A stretch of DNA of 64,000 bases from contig NZ_CAXBBQ010000008.1 of assembly GCF_963974575.1 (NCBI RefSeq), positions 69,821-133,820 on the forward strand, read 5' to 3'. The notes under the pieces are model-generated. The model searched no databases. It saw nothing but the letters and a program-made list of their open reading frames with translations, and was not told the DNA's origin. Of the stretch, positions 8,742-17,889 are shown one piece after another (the first letter of the stretch is position 1; each line of letters begins with the position of its first letter). The stretch is from Sphingosinicella sp963974575. GTDB lineage: Bacteria > Pseudomonadota > Alphaproteobacteria > Sphingomonadales > Sphingomonadaceae. The translations under genes were made by a program, and so were the position numbers.

Positions 8742-9968
8742 ATGGATTTCGAATATTCGGACAAGGTTAAGGCGCTGCGCGAGCGGGTGACGGCGTTCAT
8801 GGATGCCCACGTGTATCCGATCGAACAGGAACGCATCGATTTCCAGCACGACCACGCCAACTTGTGGAAGCCCTGGCCTGGGATCGAGGGCATCAAGGCG
8901 AAGGCAAAGGCCGAGGGGCTCTGGAATCTGTTTCTGCCGCACGAATATGGCGCATGGAGCCCCGGCCTCACCAACCTCGAATACGCACCCCTTGCCGAGC
9001 TGATGGGCGGCGTGGTCGGCGCCTCGGAATTCTTCAATTGTGCCGCGCCCGATACCGGCAACATGGAGGTGCTCGCCAAGTACGGCACCCCGGAACAACA
9101 GGAAAAGTGGCTGAAGCCGCTGCTCGCGGGCGAGATTCGTTCGGCTTACGTGATGACCGAGCCGGAAGTGGCGTCGTCCGACGCGACCAACATCGCCACC
9201 ACGATCATCGCGGACGGTGACGACTATGTCATCAATGGCCGCAAATGGTGGATTTCGGGTGTGATGGATCCGCGCTGCAAGGTTTACATCCTGCTCGGCC
9301 GCACGCCGAACGATGGGCCGCGCCATCGCCAGCATTCGCAGATCATCATTCCGGCGGATACGCCCGGTATCGAAATCGTGCGTCCGCTTTCCGTGCTTGA
9401 ATCTCTGCATTCCCCGGGCGGCCACTGCGAGATGCTGTTCAAGAATGTGCGCGTACCGAAAGAAAATCTGATCCTCGGCGAAGGCCGCGGCTTCGAGATC
9501 GCGCAAGGCCGCCTCGGACCGGGACGCATCCATCACTGCATGCGCCTTATCGGGCAGGCGCAGCGCGCGGTGGAATACATGGCGCGCCGCGTCGAAAACC
9601 GCGTCGCGTTCGGGCGGAAGCTCTCGGAGCAGTCGAGTATCCGGCAGGATATCGCGCGCTCGTTCTGCGAGATCGAGCAGGCCCGCTTGCTGACCCTGAA
9701 GGCCGCGGACGCGATGGATCGGTACGGCAACAAGGTGGCGAAGGATCTAATCGCCGCGATCAAGATCGTTGCGCCGCAGATGGCGCAGACCGTTGCCGAT
9801 CGTGCAATCCAGGCGCACGGCGCGATGGGCCTTTCGGGCGATACGCCGATCGCGCAGATATTCGTCTCGGGCCGCTACCTGCGGATGGCAGATGGGCCGG
9901 ATGAGGTGCATCTCTCGCAGCTCGGCAAGCTCAAGATTGCGGAATACAACGCGGCTCCCTTGCGCTGA
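8742..9968 (+). CDS. Acyl-CoA dehydrogenase of the ACAD10/11 group (LvaC-like)
   Basis: A 408-residue FAD-dependent acyl-CoA dehydrogenase fold. Several segments are characteristic of ACAD11-type enzymes: RHRQHSQIIIPADTPGIE, GPGRIHHCMRLIGQAQRAVE and the C-terminal RMADGPDEVHLSQLGK. In the lva pathway the ACAD partner (LvaC) acts on the phosphorylated acyl-CoA made by the kinase and removes the phosphate. The pairing with a kinase two genes upstream suggests the same chemistry here. The ATG follows GGGGACAGG. A much longer open frame upstream overlaps the SDR gene and is not coding. Confidence 0.9.
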   Translation: MDFEYSDKVKALRERVTAFMDAHVYPIEQERIDFQHDHANLWKPWPGIEGIKAKAKAEGLWNLFLPHEYGAWSPGLTNLEYAPLAELMGGVVGASEFFNCAAPDTGNMEVLAKYGTPEQQEKWLKPLLAGEIRSAYVMTEPEVASSDATNIATTIIADGDDYVINGRKWWISGVMDPRCKVYILLGRTPNDGPRHRQHSQIIIPADTPGIEIVRPLSVLESLHSPGGHCEMLFKNVRVPKENLILGEGRGFEIAQGRLGPGRIHHCMRLIGQAQRAVEYMARRVENRVAFGRKLSEQSSIRQDIARSFCEIEQARLLTLKAADAMDRYGNKVAKDLIAAIKIVAPQMAQTVADRAIQAHGAMGLSGDTPIAQIFVSGRYLRMADGPDEVHLSQLGKLKIAEYNAAPLR

Positions 9969-9994
9969 CGAGAGGCCGCGGGGAGGATCGGATC

Positions 9995-11344
9995 ATGACG
10001 GTGGTGACGGAAAAATCCGCACGAAAGCCGGGAGACGCTGCCGCATGGTGGATGGTCGCCGTGCTGTTCCTGATCTATGTCCTCGCTTGGCTCGACCGGC
10101 TGGTAATCTCGATGCTGGTCGAGCCGATCAAGGCCGATATGGCGCTCAGCGATTTTCAGATGAGCATCATTCTCGGTCCGGCCTTCGCGATATCTTATGC
10201 CATCTTCGGCCTTCCGCTCGGCTGGGCGGCGGACCGGTTTTCGCGCCGCACGGTGATCTTCTTCGGTGTCCTGACATGGGCGTTCGCAACCGTGGCCTGC
10301 GGCTTCGCACGTACGTTCGAAACATTGCTGCTCGCCCGCATCGTTGTCGGGATCGGCGAAGCGGCATTGCTGCCATCGGCCTACTCGCTGATCTCCGACG
10401 GCTTCCCGCGCGAGAAATTGACGCTCGCGACCTCGACGTTTCAGATGGCGGGGAAGGTCGGATCGGCGACCGCGTTCGGTCTCGGCGGTATCGCCATTGC
10501 CTTCGCGGTGGGTTTGAAGGGTGTTGATCTGCCGATCCACGGTCCAGCCGAGCCCTGGCAGATCGTGATGATGCTCGTCGGGCTGCCCGGGTTCCTGTTC
10601 GCGTTTATGCTGTTCAGTTTCCGGGAACCGCTGCGCCGCGATTTGGGGAGGGCGGATCCGCAGGCGCGTTCTGTTGCGGCGACGACGGACTTCGTGCGTG
10701 CCAACTGGCAGCTCGTAGGCCTGATGCTCACGGCGTTCTCCGCCCTCGCAATCTGCGGTTATTCGATGACCGCTTGGGTGCCCACGTTCATCGGGCGTGA
10801 ATACGGATGGGAACCCGTTGTCTATGGCCCGGCGCTCAGCCTGATGAACCTGCTTGCGGCCGCGTCGCTGGTGGTCAACGGCAAGATCGTCGACACATTG
10901 TTCTCGCGCGGCATGAAGGATGTGCATCTGCGCTTCTACAGTTGGCTGATCCTGGCGCTGACGCCGGCAATCCTCTACATGTTCTTCGCGCCCAACCCCT
11001 GGGTTTTCCTGGTGCTGTACGGCATTGTGCAGTTCATCACCGTGCCGTTCATGGTCTATTTGTCGTCGGTGGTCGCGCTGCTTGCGCCAAACGCCGTTCG
11101 CGGCCAGATAATCGCCTTCTTCATGTTCGTGTTCACGATGCTCGGTATGGGTGCCGGGCCCGCGGTGGTCGGCGGGCTGACTGATTTCGTTTTTGCGAGC
11201 GAGGACCGGCTCGGCGACTCGCTGGCGATCGTCGTTATCGCCGGGGCCGGCATTGCGTTTGCAGCGCTGAGACTTTCACTTCGATACCTCGGCCCGGCGA
11301 TCATTCGGCGCGAAGCGCTCGCTGCGGACAGCGTCCGTGGTTGA
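9995..11344 (+). CDS. MFS transporter (spinster-like), copy 1 of 3
   Basis: Inner-membrane permease of 449 residues with about 12 predicted hydrophobic segments. The N-terminal half has the loop LVEPIKADMALSDFQMS, shared almost exactly with two other permeases in this window (genes at 28.6 and 31.5 kb), and the GWAADRFSRR motif A between helices 2 and 3. It lies in the kinase/ACAD/ligase operon, so it probably imports the substrate acid or exports an intermediate. No substrate-specific signature was recognised. Confidence 0.88.
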   Translation: MTVVTEKSARKPGDAAAWWMVAVLFLIYVLAWLDRLVISMLVEPIKADMALSDFQMSIILGPAFAISYAIFGLPLGWAADRFSRRTVIFFGVLTWAFATVACGFARTFETLLLARIVVGIGEAALLPSAYSLISDGFPREKLTLATSTFQMAGKVGSATAFGLGGIAIAFAVGLKGVDLPIHGPAEPWQIVMMLVGLPGFLFAFMLFSFREPLRRDLGRADPQARSVAATTDFVRANWQLVGLMLTAFSALAICGYSMTAWVPTFIGREYGWEPVVYGPALSLMNLLAAASLVVNGKIVDTLFSRGMKDVHLRFYSWLILALTPAILYMFFAPNPWVFLVLYGIVQFITVPFMVYLSSVVALLAPNAVRGQIIAFFMFVFTMLGMGAGPAVVGGLTDFVFASEDRLGDSLAIVVIAGAGIAFAALRLSLRYLGPAIIRREALAADSVRG

Positions 11345-11374
11345 GCTTTTGCCCGCCTTTGAAAGGGATGCATA

Positions 11375-12910
11375 ATGTCTGTGACAGTAGAGGCAATCGA
11401 TCCGGCAAACCGTGATGCGTTGGCGCTGGCCGACGAGCGGGTTGAATACAGCTGGAACGATCTCGATCCAATCCTGAACCGTGCAGCAAATGCACTTCAC
11501 GTGGCTGTTGACACGTATCGCCGCGCAGCAGTGTTCGCGCCCAACAGTGCGGAGACCGCGCTCGCTTATGTTGCGTGCTTGGAGGCGGGGGTGTCGAGTG
11601 TACCGGTGAACTTTCACCTCACCGTTCAGGAGCTTGTTTACATTCTTCAGGATTCGAGCGCGTCCGTGCTCTTCGTCGGGCCGGAAACGGTCGAGGTCGG
11701 GCTCGCGGCCGCGCGCGAGGCCGACGTGGCGCAGGTTATCGGTTGGCGCTGCGAAGCCCAAGACGGGCTCGTGCTCTGGGAGGACTGGCTCGCCGCGGCC
11801 ACTGCCGAGACGCCGCCCACAGACGTAAAACCGCTACCGCACCTGCACTACACCTCTGGCACCACCGGCAAGCCGAAGGCCACCGAAACACCGCCAAGCT
11901 ACTTCCCGGCGGCGGGCACCGTGCGGGCGTTAGCTGAAATCCTGCGGCCGAAGGTCACGCCATCACCGGGCATCGCCGTGGGGCCGCTCTATCACACGGG
12001 CCCGCTTGGCATGGTCCGCAACCTGTTCGCCGGCATGTCGCTGATAACGGTGCAATCGTTCGACCCGGAAAAGGTGTTGGCGCTCATTGCTCGCTACCGC
12101 GTCGCGGGGTCGGTGATGGTCCCAACGCATTTTCAGCGGCTTCTGTCGCTGCCCGAAGAGGTGCGCGCGCGCTACGAAGTGTCCAGCATGAAACGCCTCG
12201 CGCATACTGGCGCGGCTTGCCCCCGCGAGGTGAAGAAGGCGATGATAGATTGGTTCGGTCCGGTTCTCGTGGAAGCCTATGGCGGTACTGAAGCAGGATC
12301 GACGACATTCATAACCTCTCCCGAGTGGCTGGAGCGTCCGGGTTCGGTAGGGCGCGCGCTGCCGCCCTTTGAGCTCGTCATCATCGGCGAAGATGGTAAG
12401 GAGCTTCCGCGCGGCGAAGTCGGGCGGGTCTATTTCCGCGACACGACCGGGCGCGGGATCGTCTATCACGGCGATCCGGTGAAAACGGCAGAGGCGCACA
12501 TCGCGCCCGGCGTCTTCACACTCGGCGAAATGGGCTACGTTGATGCCGAGGGCTACCTGTTTATCACCGACCGCATGTCGGACATGATCGTGAGCGGCGG
12601 TGTCAACATCTATCCCGCCGAGGCGGAGCATGCGCTGCTGCGTCATCCGGGCGTCGCGGACGTGGCCGTCATCGGCGTGCCGAGCACGGAAATGGGTGAA
12701 GAGGTGAAAGCGCTCGTGATCCCGACCGATCCCGCCAATCCGCCATCATCCCAGGATCTCAACAGCTTCTGCCGCGAGACGCTCGCCGGGTACAAGTGCC
12801 CGCGTTCCTACGATTTCGTGGACGACATCGGTCGCAATGCGATGGGCAAGGTCAACAAGCGCGCGCTGCGGCAGCAATACTGGCCTTCCGATCGCATGAT
12901 CGGCGGTTGA
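11375..12910 (+). CDS. Acyl-CoA synthetase (AMP-forming), LvaE-like position
   Basis: A 511-residue adenylate-forming ligase that would activate a carboxylic acid to its CoA thioester with ATP. The P-loop-like motif YTSGTTGKPK spans 159-168. EAYGGTEAG follows in the middle, and YLFITDRMSDMIVSGGVNIYP is the hinge and A8 region (cited in parts: TDRMSDMIVSGG, VNIYPAE). The C-terminal GKVNKR holds the catalytic lysine. It is the last gene of the kinase-SDR-ACAD-MFS-ligase operon and is followed by a 329-base gap. The substrate class cannot be read from the sequence. Confidence 0.9.
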   Translation: MSVTVEAIDPANRDALALADERVEYSWNDLDPILNRAANALHVAVDTYRRAAVFAPNSAETALAYVACLEAGVSSVPVNFHLTVQELVYILQDSSASVLFVGPETVEVGLAAAREADVAQVIGWRCEAQDGLVLWEDWLAAATAETPPTDVKPLPHLHYTSGTTGKPKATETPPSYFPAAGTVRALAEILRPKVTPSPGIAVGPLYHTGPLGMVRNLFAGMSLITVQSFDPEKVLALIARYRVAGSVMVPTHFQRLLSLPEEVRARYEVSSMKRLAHTGAACPREVKKAMIDWFGPVLVEAYGGTEAGSTTFITSPEWLERPGSVGRALPPFELVIIGEDGKELPRGEVGRVYFRDTTGRGIVYHGDPVKTAEAHIAPGVFTLGEMGYVDAEGYLFITDRMSDMIVSGGVNIYPAEAEHALLRHPGVADVAVIGVPSTEMGEEVKALVIPTDPANPPSSQDLNSFCRETLAGYKCPRSYDFVDDIGRNAMGKVNKRALRQQYWPSDRMIGG

Positions 12911-13239
12911 GGCGATGCGCCCGGAAAGTGTGTCGTGCATGTCGCGCGAAGCATGATTTGAAACTTGCACAGTGGATTAATAATTGACATGAAAATAAAA
13001 CTGCATTTAAGTGCAGAAATTGCAGGGAGTCGTGTATTCCGTGCAATGTGGAGTGCCTGAAGGGTACGCAACGGGCCGTCGGCAAGAGCGGCAAGAGGGA
13101 AGATCGTCATGGGTGTCAGCAGCACTCCGTCACGCCTTTTGGGCTCAAGCCGCCGCCCGGCGTCGTGAGCGCTGTACGCAATGGAATTCTTAGTCAGCCA
13201 CAAGAGTTCGGCAACAAACGCATTTTCGGGGGAGGAAAT
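12911..13239 (+). other. Intergenic leader of the TonB receptor
   Basis: No gene is supported here. An open frame continuous with the TonB receptor starts at 13048, but its first 64 residues lack a signal peptide and precede the real one, which has a perfect GGAGG site. The region holds a candidate promoter and a TGCA dyad (listed separately), then about 225 bases of untranslated leader with no obvious riboswitch. Confidence 0.5.
12984..13016 (+). promoter_or_regulatory. Candidate promoter with overlapping CTGCA-N6-TGCAG dyad
   Basis: A perfect -35 hexamer TTGACA (12984-12989) is followed after 17 bases by TTAAGT (13007-13012), a weak -10. The inverted repeat CTGCA-N6-TGCAG (13001-13016) overlaps the -10, where a repressor site would block transcription. 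It would drive the TonB receptor and perhaps the PQQ genes. The same TGCA-N6-TGCA pattern occurs at 770-783. Confidence 0.45.
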
Positions 13240-15687
13240 ATGAACACGATTCGATTGAAGCATCTGGGTCTGTCGACGGCACTTTGCGGTGCGAGCGCTC
13301 TGCTTTTGGCTGCGCCTACCATGGCACAGGAAGGAGCACAGGCTCCTGATCAGGAAAGCGCCACGGCCGGCGGCCTTGAAGAAATCGTCGTGACGGCGCA
13401 GCGCCGCGCGCAGAATCTTCAGGATGTTCCCCTGTCGATCGTCGCGGTCAGCGCCGATACGCTGTCGCGCACGGGCGTTCCCACGATCGAGGCGCTGAAC
13501 ACGCTGATTCCCAACGCGGTCATTGAGCACGTCGGTCTATTTCCGGGCGTCGCGTCCCTGTCGATCCGTGGCGTTGGCGTCAGCGGTATCGAGAGCTTCG
13601 CCGATCCGCAGGTCGCGGTTTACATCAACGGCATCTACCAGGCACGCAACGTCAATGCGTTGAGCAGCACGGTCGATGTGTCATCCATTGAGGTGCTGCG
13701 CGGTCCGCAGGGCACGCTTTATGGTCGCAACGCCTTTTCGGGTGCTATCTCGCTGCGCACCAACCGGCCGGACATGAACGAAACCAGCGGCTCTGCGATG
13801 GCGACGATTGCGAATTACGGCAAGGTCGACGTCGATGTTGTCGGCAACGTGCCGATCGTTGAAGGCAAGGTCGCGGCGCGTCTCGCCGTGCGGTCGCACA
13901 ACTTCGACGGCTTCTGGAAGAACCACGGTATTGTTGCGCCGGGCGTTGTCGATTCCACGCTTGAAGGCAAATCCATCGGGCGCGAGCGCAGCCTTTATGT
14001 GCGTCCGAGCCTGCGCTTCACGCCGAATGAAGACTGGGACATCAACGTCATCGGCGAAATCATGCGCGAACGCAGCGAAGGCTATTCGGCCGGTCAGATC
14101 GTCCTGCCTGGCAGCACGCTCGCTGGTCTTGGTTTCCCTGGCTTCAATCCGTTCGGAGACAAGCGTCTCGGCATAGCCTCCGACGGTTCCAATCCGCTTC
14201 GTGCCGGTACGAACGTCAGCGGTAAGCCGACCGACAACGACCAGTGGAATATCACCACGGATGCCGCTTACACCACTGACTTCGGTACTATTCGCGCACT
14301 CGTGAACTATAATCACGCGACGTCCGAGATTTGGGCCGATACAGACGGCACCAACATCAATGCCTATACGACTGCTCGCTGGGAAACCTATCGGGCGTTC
14401 TCGGGCGAACTCCAGTTTTCTTCCGATTTCTCGGATTCGGTGAATGTCGTCGCGGGCCTGTTCTATCTCTGGGATCACTACAACACGACGCAGCTCAGCT
14501 TCACGGACTTCTCGCTGCCGTTCGTCTCAGAATTCTCTGTCGCCGATACCACGCAAAATCCGGGCTATGTGAACAATACCGGAAAGCGAAAGACGTGGGC
14601 GGCATACGCTCAGGTCGAGTATAATTTCACGCCGGAGCTCGCGCTCGTCCTCGGCGGCCGCTACAGCTATGAAAAGAAGTACGGCTTCCGCGGCACAAAC
14701 GCGACCATCAACACCACCGGCCTCGCGCGCGACATCGATTTCAGTGATCATATCTGGCCGACAAACACCGCAATCATCTTCGGTCCGACCCAGAAGAGTT
14801 GGGAAAGCTTCTCGCCGCGTGTCGGCGTGAACTATAAGGCGAGCGACGATGTGATGCTGTTCGGTTTCTGGCAGCGCGCATTCAAGTCGGGCGGCTTCAA
14901 CGCCAACTCGTCTGACCGGACGGCGTTCCTGACGCCGTATGGACAGGAGCAAGTCGACAACTATGAAGTCGGTATCAAGAGCGACTGGTTCGACCGTCGG
15001 CTGCGGCTAAACGTCAACGCTTTCTACAGCAAGTTCGATGGTCTGCAGCGCAGCCTCGTGACGCCGACCCCATCGTCGCCAAACGGCGTGACCACGGTCA
15101 ACCAGAATCTCGCCGACATGAAGAGTTACGGTATCGAAGCCGAGATCTCGGCGCGTCCTGTCGATCAGTTGACGATTTATACCAACATTGGCTGGAACAA
15201 GGCTTCCTACACCTCGTACTGCGCGGACCTTGATGGAGCCGAGCTGACGACGACACCGGCGAATGGCCGTGCAGTTTGTGGCGCGATCACGACGGTGACA
15301 TCGGGCGGCGTGGACCGTTATCTGGTGCCGACCGACTACTCCAACCTGAAACCGATGCGTGCGCCGCGCTGGGATCTGACGGCCGGTTTCACCAAGGACT
15401 TCACGGCCGGTTCGGGCACGATCTCGGTGAACGGTAGCGTTAACTATCGCAGCTCGGTGTTCGTGCAGCTGCTGAACGTGCCATACTCTTACCGCCCGGC
15501 AATGACGCTCGTGGATGGCAGCATCAAGTGGACGCCGGATGATGAGCGTTACGAAGTTACACTCTGGGGCAAGAACCTCACCAATCAGGTCGAAATCCTG
15601 AACCACCTGCCCGTCGGCAACCTCTTCGGGATTTATCATGTTACCAACCCGCGCACATATGGTGTTACGCTTGGTATGAAGTTCTAG
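13240..15687 (+). CDS. TonB-dependent outer-membrane receptor
   Basis: An 815-residue TonB-dependent receptor. It has a signal peptide (about residues 1-30, ending APTMAQ), a TonB box EEIVVTAQRR, a plug domain with VPLSIVAVSADTL and IRGVGVSG, the LRGPQGTLYGRNAFSGAI motif at the plug end, and a long beta-barrel ending in the aromatic GVTLGMKF. It imports a ligand across the outer membrane using TonB energy. The ligand is inferred to be the substrate of the downstream periplasmic PQQ dehydrogenases. The start has a GGAGG site five bases upstream. Confidence 0.95.
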   Translation: MNTIRLKHLGLSTALCGASALLLAAPTMAQEGAQAPDQESATAGGLEEIVVTAQRRAQNLQDVPLSIVAVSADTLSRTGVPTIEALNTLIPNAVIEHVGLFPGVASLSIRGVGVSGIESFADPQVAVYINGIYQARNVNALSSTVDVSSIEVLRGPQGTLYGRNAFSGAISLRTNRPDMNETSGSAMATIANYGKVDVDVVGNVPIVEGKVAARLAVRSHNFDGFWKNHGIVAPGVVDSTLEGKSIGRERSLYVRPSLRFTPNEDWDINVIGEIMRERSEGYSAGQIVLPGSTLAGLGFPGFNPFGDKRLGIASDGSNPLRAGTNVSGKPTDNDQWNITTDAAYTTDFGTIRALVNYNHATSEIWADTDGTNINAYTTARWETYRAFSGELQFSSDFSDSVNVVAGLFYLWDHYNTTQLSFTDFSLPFVSEFSVADTTQNPGYVNNTGKRKTWAAYAQVEYNFTPELALVLGGRYSYEKKYGFRGTNATINTTGLARDIDFSDHIWPTNTAIIFGPTQKSWESFSPRVGVNYKASDDVMLFGFWQRAFKSGGFNANSSDRTAFLTPYGQEQVDNYEVGIKSDWFDRRLRLNVNAFYSKFDGLQRSLVTPTPSSPNGVTTVNQNLADMKSYGIEAEISARPVDQLTIYTNIGWNKASYTSYCADLDGAELTTTPANGRAVCGAITTVTSGGVDRYLVPTDYSNLKPMRAPRWDLTAGFTKDFTAGSGTISVNGSVNYRSSVFVQLLNVPYSYRPAMTLVDGSIKWTPDDERYEVTLWGKNLTNQVEILNHLPVGNLFGIYHVTNPRTYGVTLGMKF

Positions 15688-15704
15688 TCGGGAAGAGTTG
15701 GGGT

Positions 15705-15734
15705 GCGGGACATACGGCTTGCCGTGTGTCCCGC
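15705..15734. terminator. 14-bp hairpin after the TonB receptor gene
   Basis: GCGGGACATACGGC, TT, GCCGTGTGTCCCGC folds into a 14-pair stem with one G-U pair. It lies 18 bases after the receptor stop. There is no T-run, so it may be a processing or stabilising stem or a leaky terminator that lowers expression of the downstream PQQ genes. Confidence 0.55.
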
Positions 15735-15761
15735 ATCGGTTCCGTTGTGATGGAGAGGTGG

Positions 15762-17873
15762 ATGCGCGGCATCGCGAAAACGGACAGGTTGCCTGTTCTG
15801 CTGGTCTCGGTCGCTATGCTGACGATGCTCAGTTTTTCCGATAATGCGGCCGACGCGACCAGTGCAGTGCGCTCGCCCGCCTACAACGAGGCCGACGGTA
15901 CCAATTGGCAGGCGTTTGGCCGTACCTATAGCGAGACGCACTTCAGCCCGCTGAAGGAAGTCAACGATGGCAATATCGAGCGGCTCGGGCTTGTTTGGGC
16001 GCACGATCTGGAGCCGACGTTCAACAGTTTCTCGGCGCCGCTCGCCGTAGACGGCGTTCTGTATTTCGCCACAGGTTACAGCGTCATTCATGCGATGGAT
16101 GCGCGCACCGGCGAACTGCTTTGGAAATACGATCCCGAGGTCTACAAGCACGCCGGTCACAAGATGCGGGCAGGCTGGGGTATACGCGGCATCGCCTTCG
16201 ACGACGGCAAGGTCTTCACGGGAACGCTCGATGGGCGCCTGATTGCACTTGATGCCAAGACCGGCGCGCTGCTCTGGAGCGAACTTACTCTCGATCCAAA
16301 AGACGAAAGCTACATCACCGGGCCTCCCTGGGTCTTCAACGGCAAGGTGGTGATCGGCAGCGGCGGTTCGGATTATGGGCCCGTGCGCGGCTATGTGACC
16401 GCGTACGACCAGAAAACGGGCAAACAGGCGTGGCGCTTCCACACCGTTCCCGGCAACCCCGCGGACGGCTTTGAGAACAAAGCCATGGAAATGGCTGCGA
16501 AGACCTGGACAGGCGAGTGGTGGAAGCACGGCGGTGGTGGTTCCGTCTGGCACGCCATGGCGTTCGATCCGAAGTTCAACCGCATCTATCTCGGCGTCGG
16601 CAACGGCGCGCCGTGGAACCAGAAGATTCGCAGTCCGCAGGGCGGCGACAACCTGTTCCTCGCGTCCATCGTCGCGCTCGATGCCGATACGGGCGAATAC
16701 GTCTGGCACTATCAGGCGAATCCCGGCGAGACGTGGGACTACAACAACACGATGGACATCCAGCTCGCCGATCTGAAGATCGGCGGCAAGGTTCGTCCAG
16801 TCATCATTCACGCGCCGAAGAACGGCTTCTTCTATGTGATCGACCGCAAGACCGGGAAGCTGGTGTCGGCCGAGAAATTCTCCAAGGTCACGTGGGCCGA
16901 GCGGATCGACCTGAAGACGGGGCGGCCCGTGGAAACGCCGGATGCCCGCTATCCGGACGGCAAGCCGGTGATCATCTATCCGTTCCCGAACGGCGCGCAC
17001 GGTGTTCAGGCGATGGCGTTCAGCCCGCAGACGGGCCTTGCCTACATTCCGGCGAATGAGGGCGGCCGCGTCTATGTGGACGCGCCGGCCGATTTGTCGA
17101 AATGGCGGCATCGGCCGGGTATGTACATCAACACCGGCCTTGGCGCCGCGCCGCCGGGGATGACCGTGCCGCCGCCAATCAGTTTCCTGCAGGCATGGGA
17201 TCCCGTGCGGCAGAAGGAAGCCTGGCGCGTGCCCATGAAGGGCGCGTTCAGCGGCGGCGTACTGACGACGGCGGGAAACCTCGTCGTGCAGGGCAATGCG
17301 GAAGGCAAGCTCGTCGCCTATGCGGCGAACAGCGGCAAGCCGCTGTGGTCGTTCAATGCGCAGAACGGCATCCTTTCGAACCCGATCACCTACACGGTGG
17401 ACGGACGCCAGTATCTGACCGTCATCACCGGTTGGCGATCGAGCTATGGCACGGCACCGACCTGGGACTATTACGGGCAGAAGCGGCGCGTGCTGACGTT
17501 CGCGCTGAATGGCAAGGCTGTACTGCCGGACGATGAGCCGGTCGAAATGCCCATCGCGGATGATGAAAGTTTCGTGGTGGATGCCGAAAAGGCGAAGATC
17601 GGCAGTGCCCTCTACAACACGGCCTGCATCGTCTGCCACGGCGTTGGCATGATCGCGGGCGGCGCGGCGCCGGACCTGCGCAAGGCAGGGGCCCCGATGG
17701 CATTCGAATCGCTGGCCGCCGTGGTGCGGGATGGCGAACTGATGCAGAATGGCATGCCGCGTTTCGAGCAGTTGACCGATGGCGAGATCGAGGGGCTTCA
17801 GCATTACATCCGCCAACGCGCGCGCGAAGCGCTGGCATCGATGGAGTCTGCTCCGCAGGCATCACCGAAATGA
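15762..17873 (+). CDS. PQQ-dependent quinohemoprotein dehydrogenase, copy 1
   Basis: A periplasmic alcohol dehydrogenase of about 703 residues with a signal peptide (hydrophobic segment about residues 10-26), an eight-bladed PQQ propeller and a C-terminal cytochrome c domain with CIVCH (622-626) and a Met ligand in MPRF. Propeller motifs include GTLDGRLIALDAKTG, GNGAPWNQKIRSP and GETWDYNNTMD, with the likely catalytic Asp in WDY. Two standard type II features differ. The adjacent Cys-Cys pair is replaced by Arg136-Ala137, and the usual metal-binding Glu of GGAEYG is Asp204. The ATG follows GGAGAGGTGG. An upstream GTG start would lie inside the hairpin. Confidence 0.92.
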   Translation: MRGIAKTDRLPVLLVSVAMLTMLSFSDNAADATSAVRSPAYNEADGTNWQAFGRTYSETHFSPLKEVNDGNIERLGLVWAHDLEPTFNSFSAPLAVDGVLYFATGYSVIHAMDARTGELLWKYDPEVYKHAGHKMRAGWGIRGIAFDDGKVFTGTLDGRLIALDAKTGALLWSELTLDPKDESYITGPPWVFNGKVVIGSGGSDYGPVRGYVTAYDQKTGKQAWRFHTVPGNPADGFENKAMEMAAKTWTGEWWKHGGGGSVWHAMAFDPKFNRIYLGVGNGAPWNQKIRSPQGGDNLFLASIVALDADTGEYVWHYQANPGETWDYNNTMDIQLADLKIGGKVRPVIIHAPKNGFFYVIDRKTGKLVSAEKFSKVTWAERIDLKTGRPVETPDARYPDGKPVIIYPFPNGAHGVQAMAFSPQTGLAYIPANEGGRVYVDAPADLSKWRHRPGMYINTGLGAAPPGMTVPPPISFLQAWDPVRQKEAWRVPMKGAFSGGVLTTAGNLVVQGNAEGKLVAYAANSGKPLWSFNAQNGILSNPITYTVDGRQYLTVITGWRSSYGTAPTWDYYGQKRRVLTFALNGKAVLPDDEPVEMPIADDESFVVDAEKAKIGSALYNTACIVCHGVGMIAGGAAPDLRKAGAPMAFESLAAVVRDGELMQNGMPRFEQLTDGEIEGLQHYIRQRAREALASMESAPQASPK

Positions 17874-17889
17874 GCGGCATGTCCTGCTG

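Noticed and set aside
13048..13239. 64-codon N-terminal extension of the TonB receptor
   Set aside because: It would bury the signal peptide; the ATG with GGAGG at 13240 is clearly the start.
15726..15761. Upstream GTG start for the first PQQ gene
   Set aside because: The GTG lies inside a stable hairpin and precedes the true ribosome-binding site and signal peptide.
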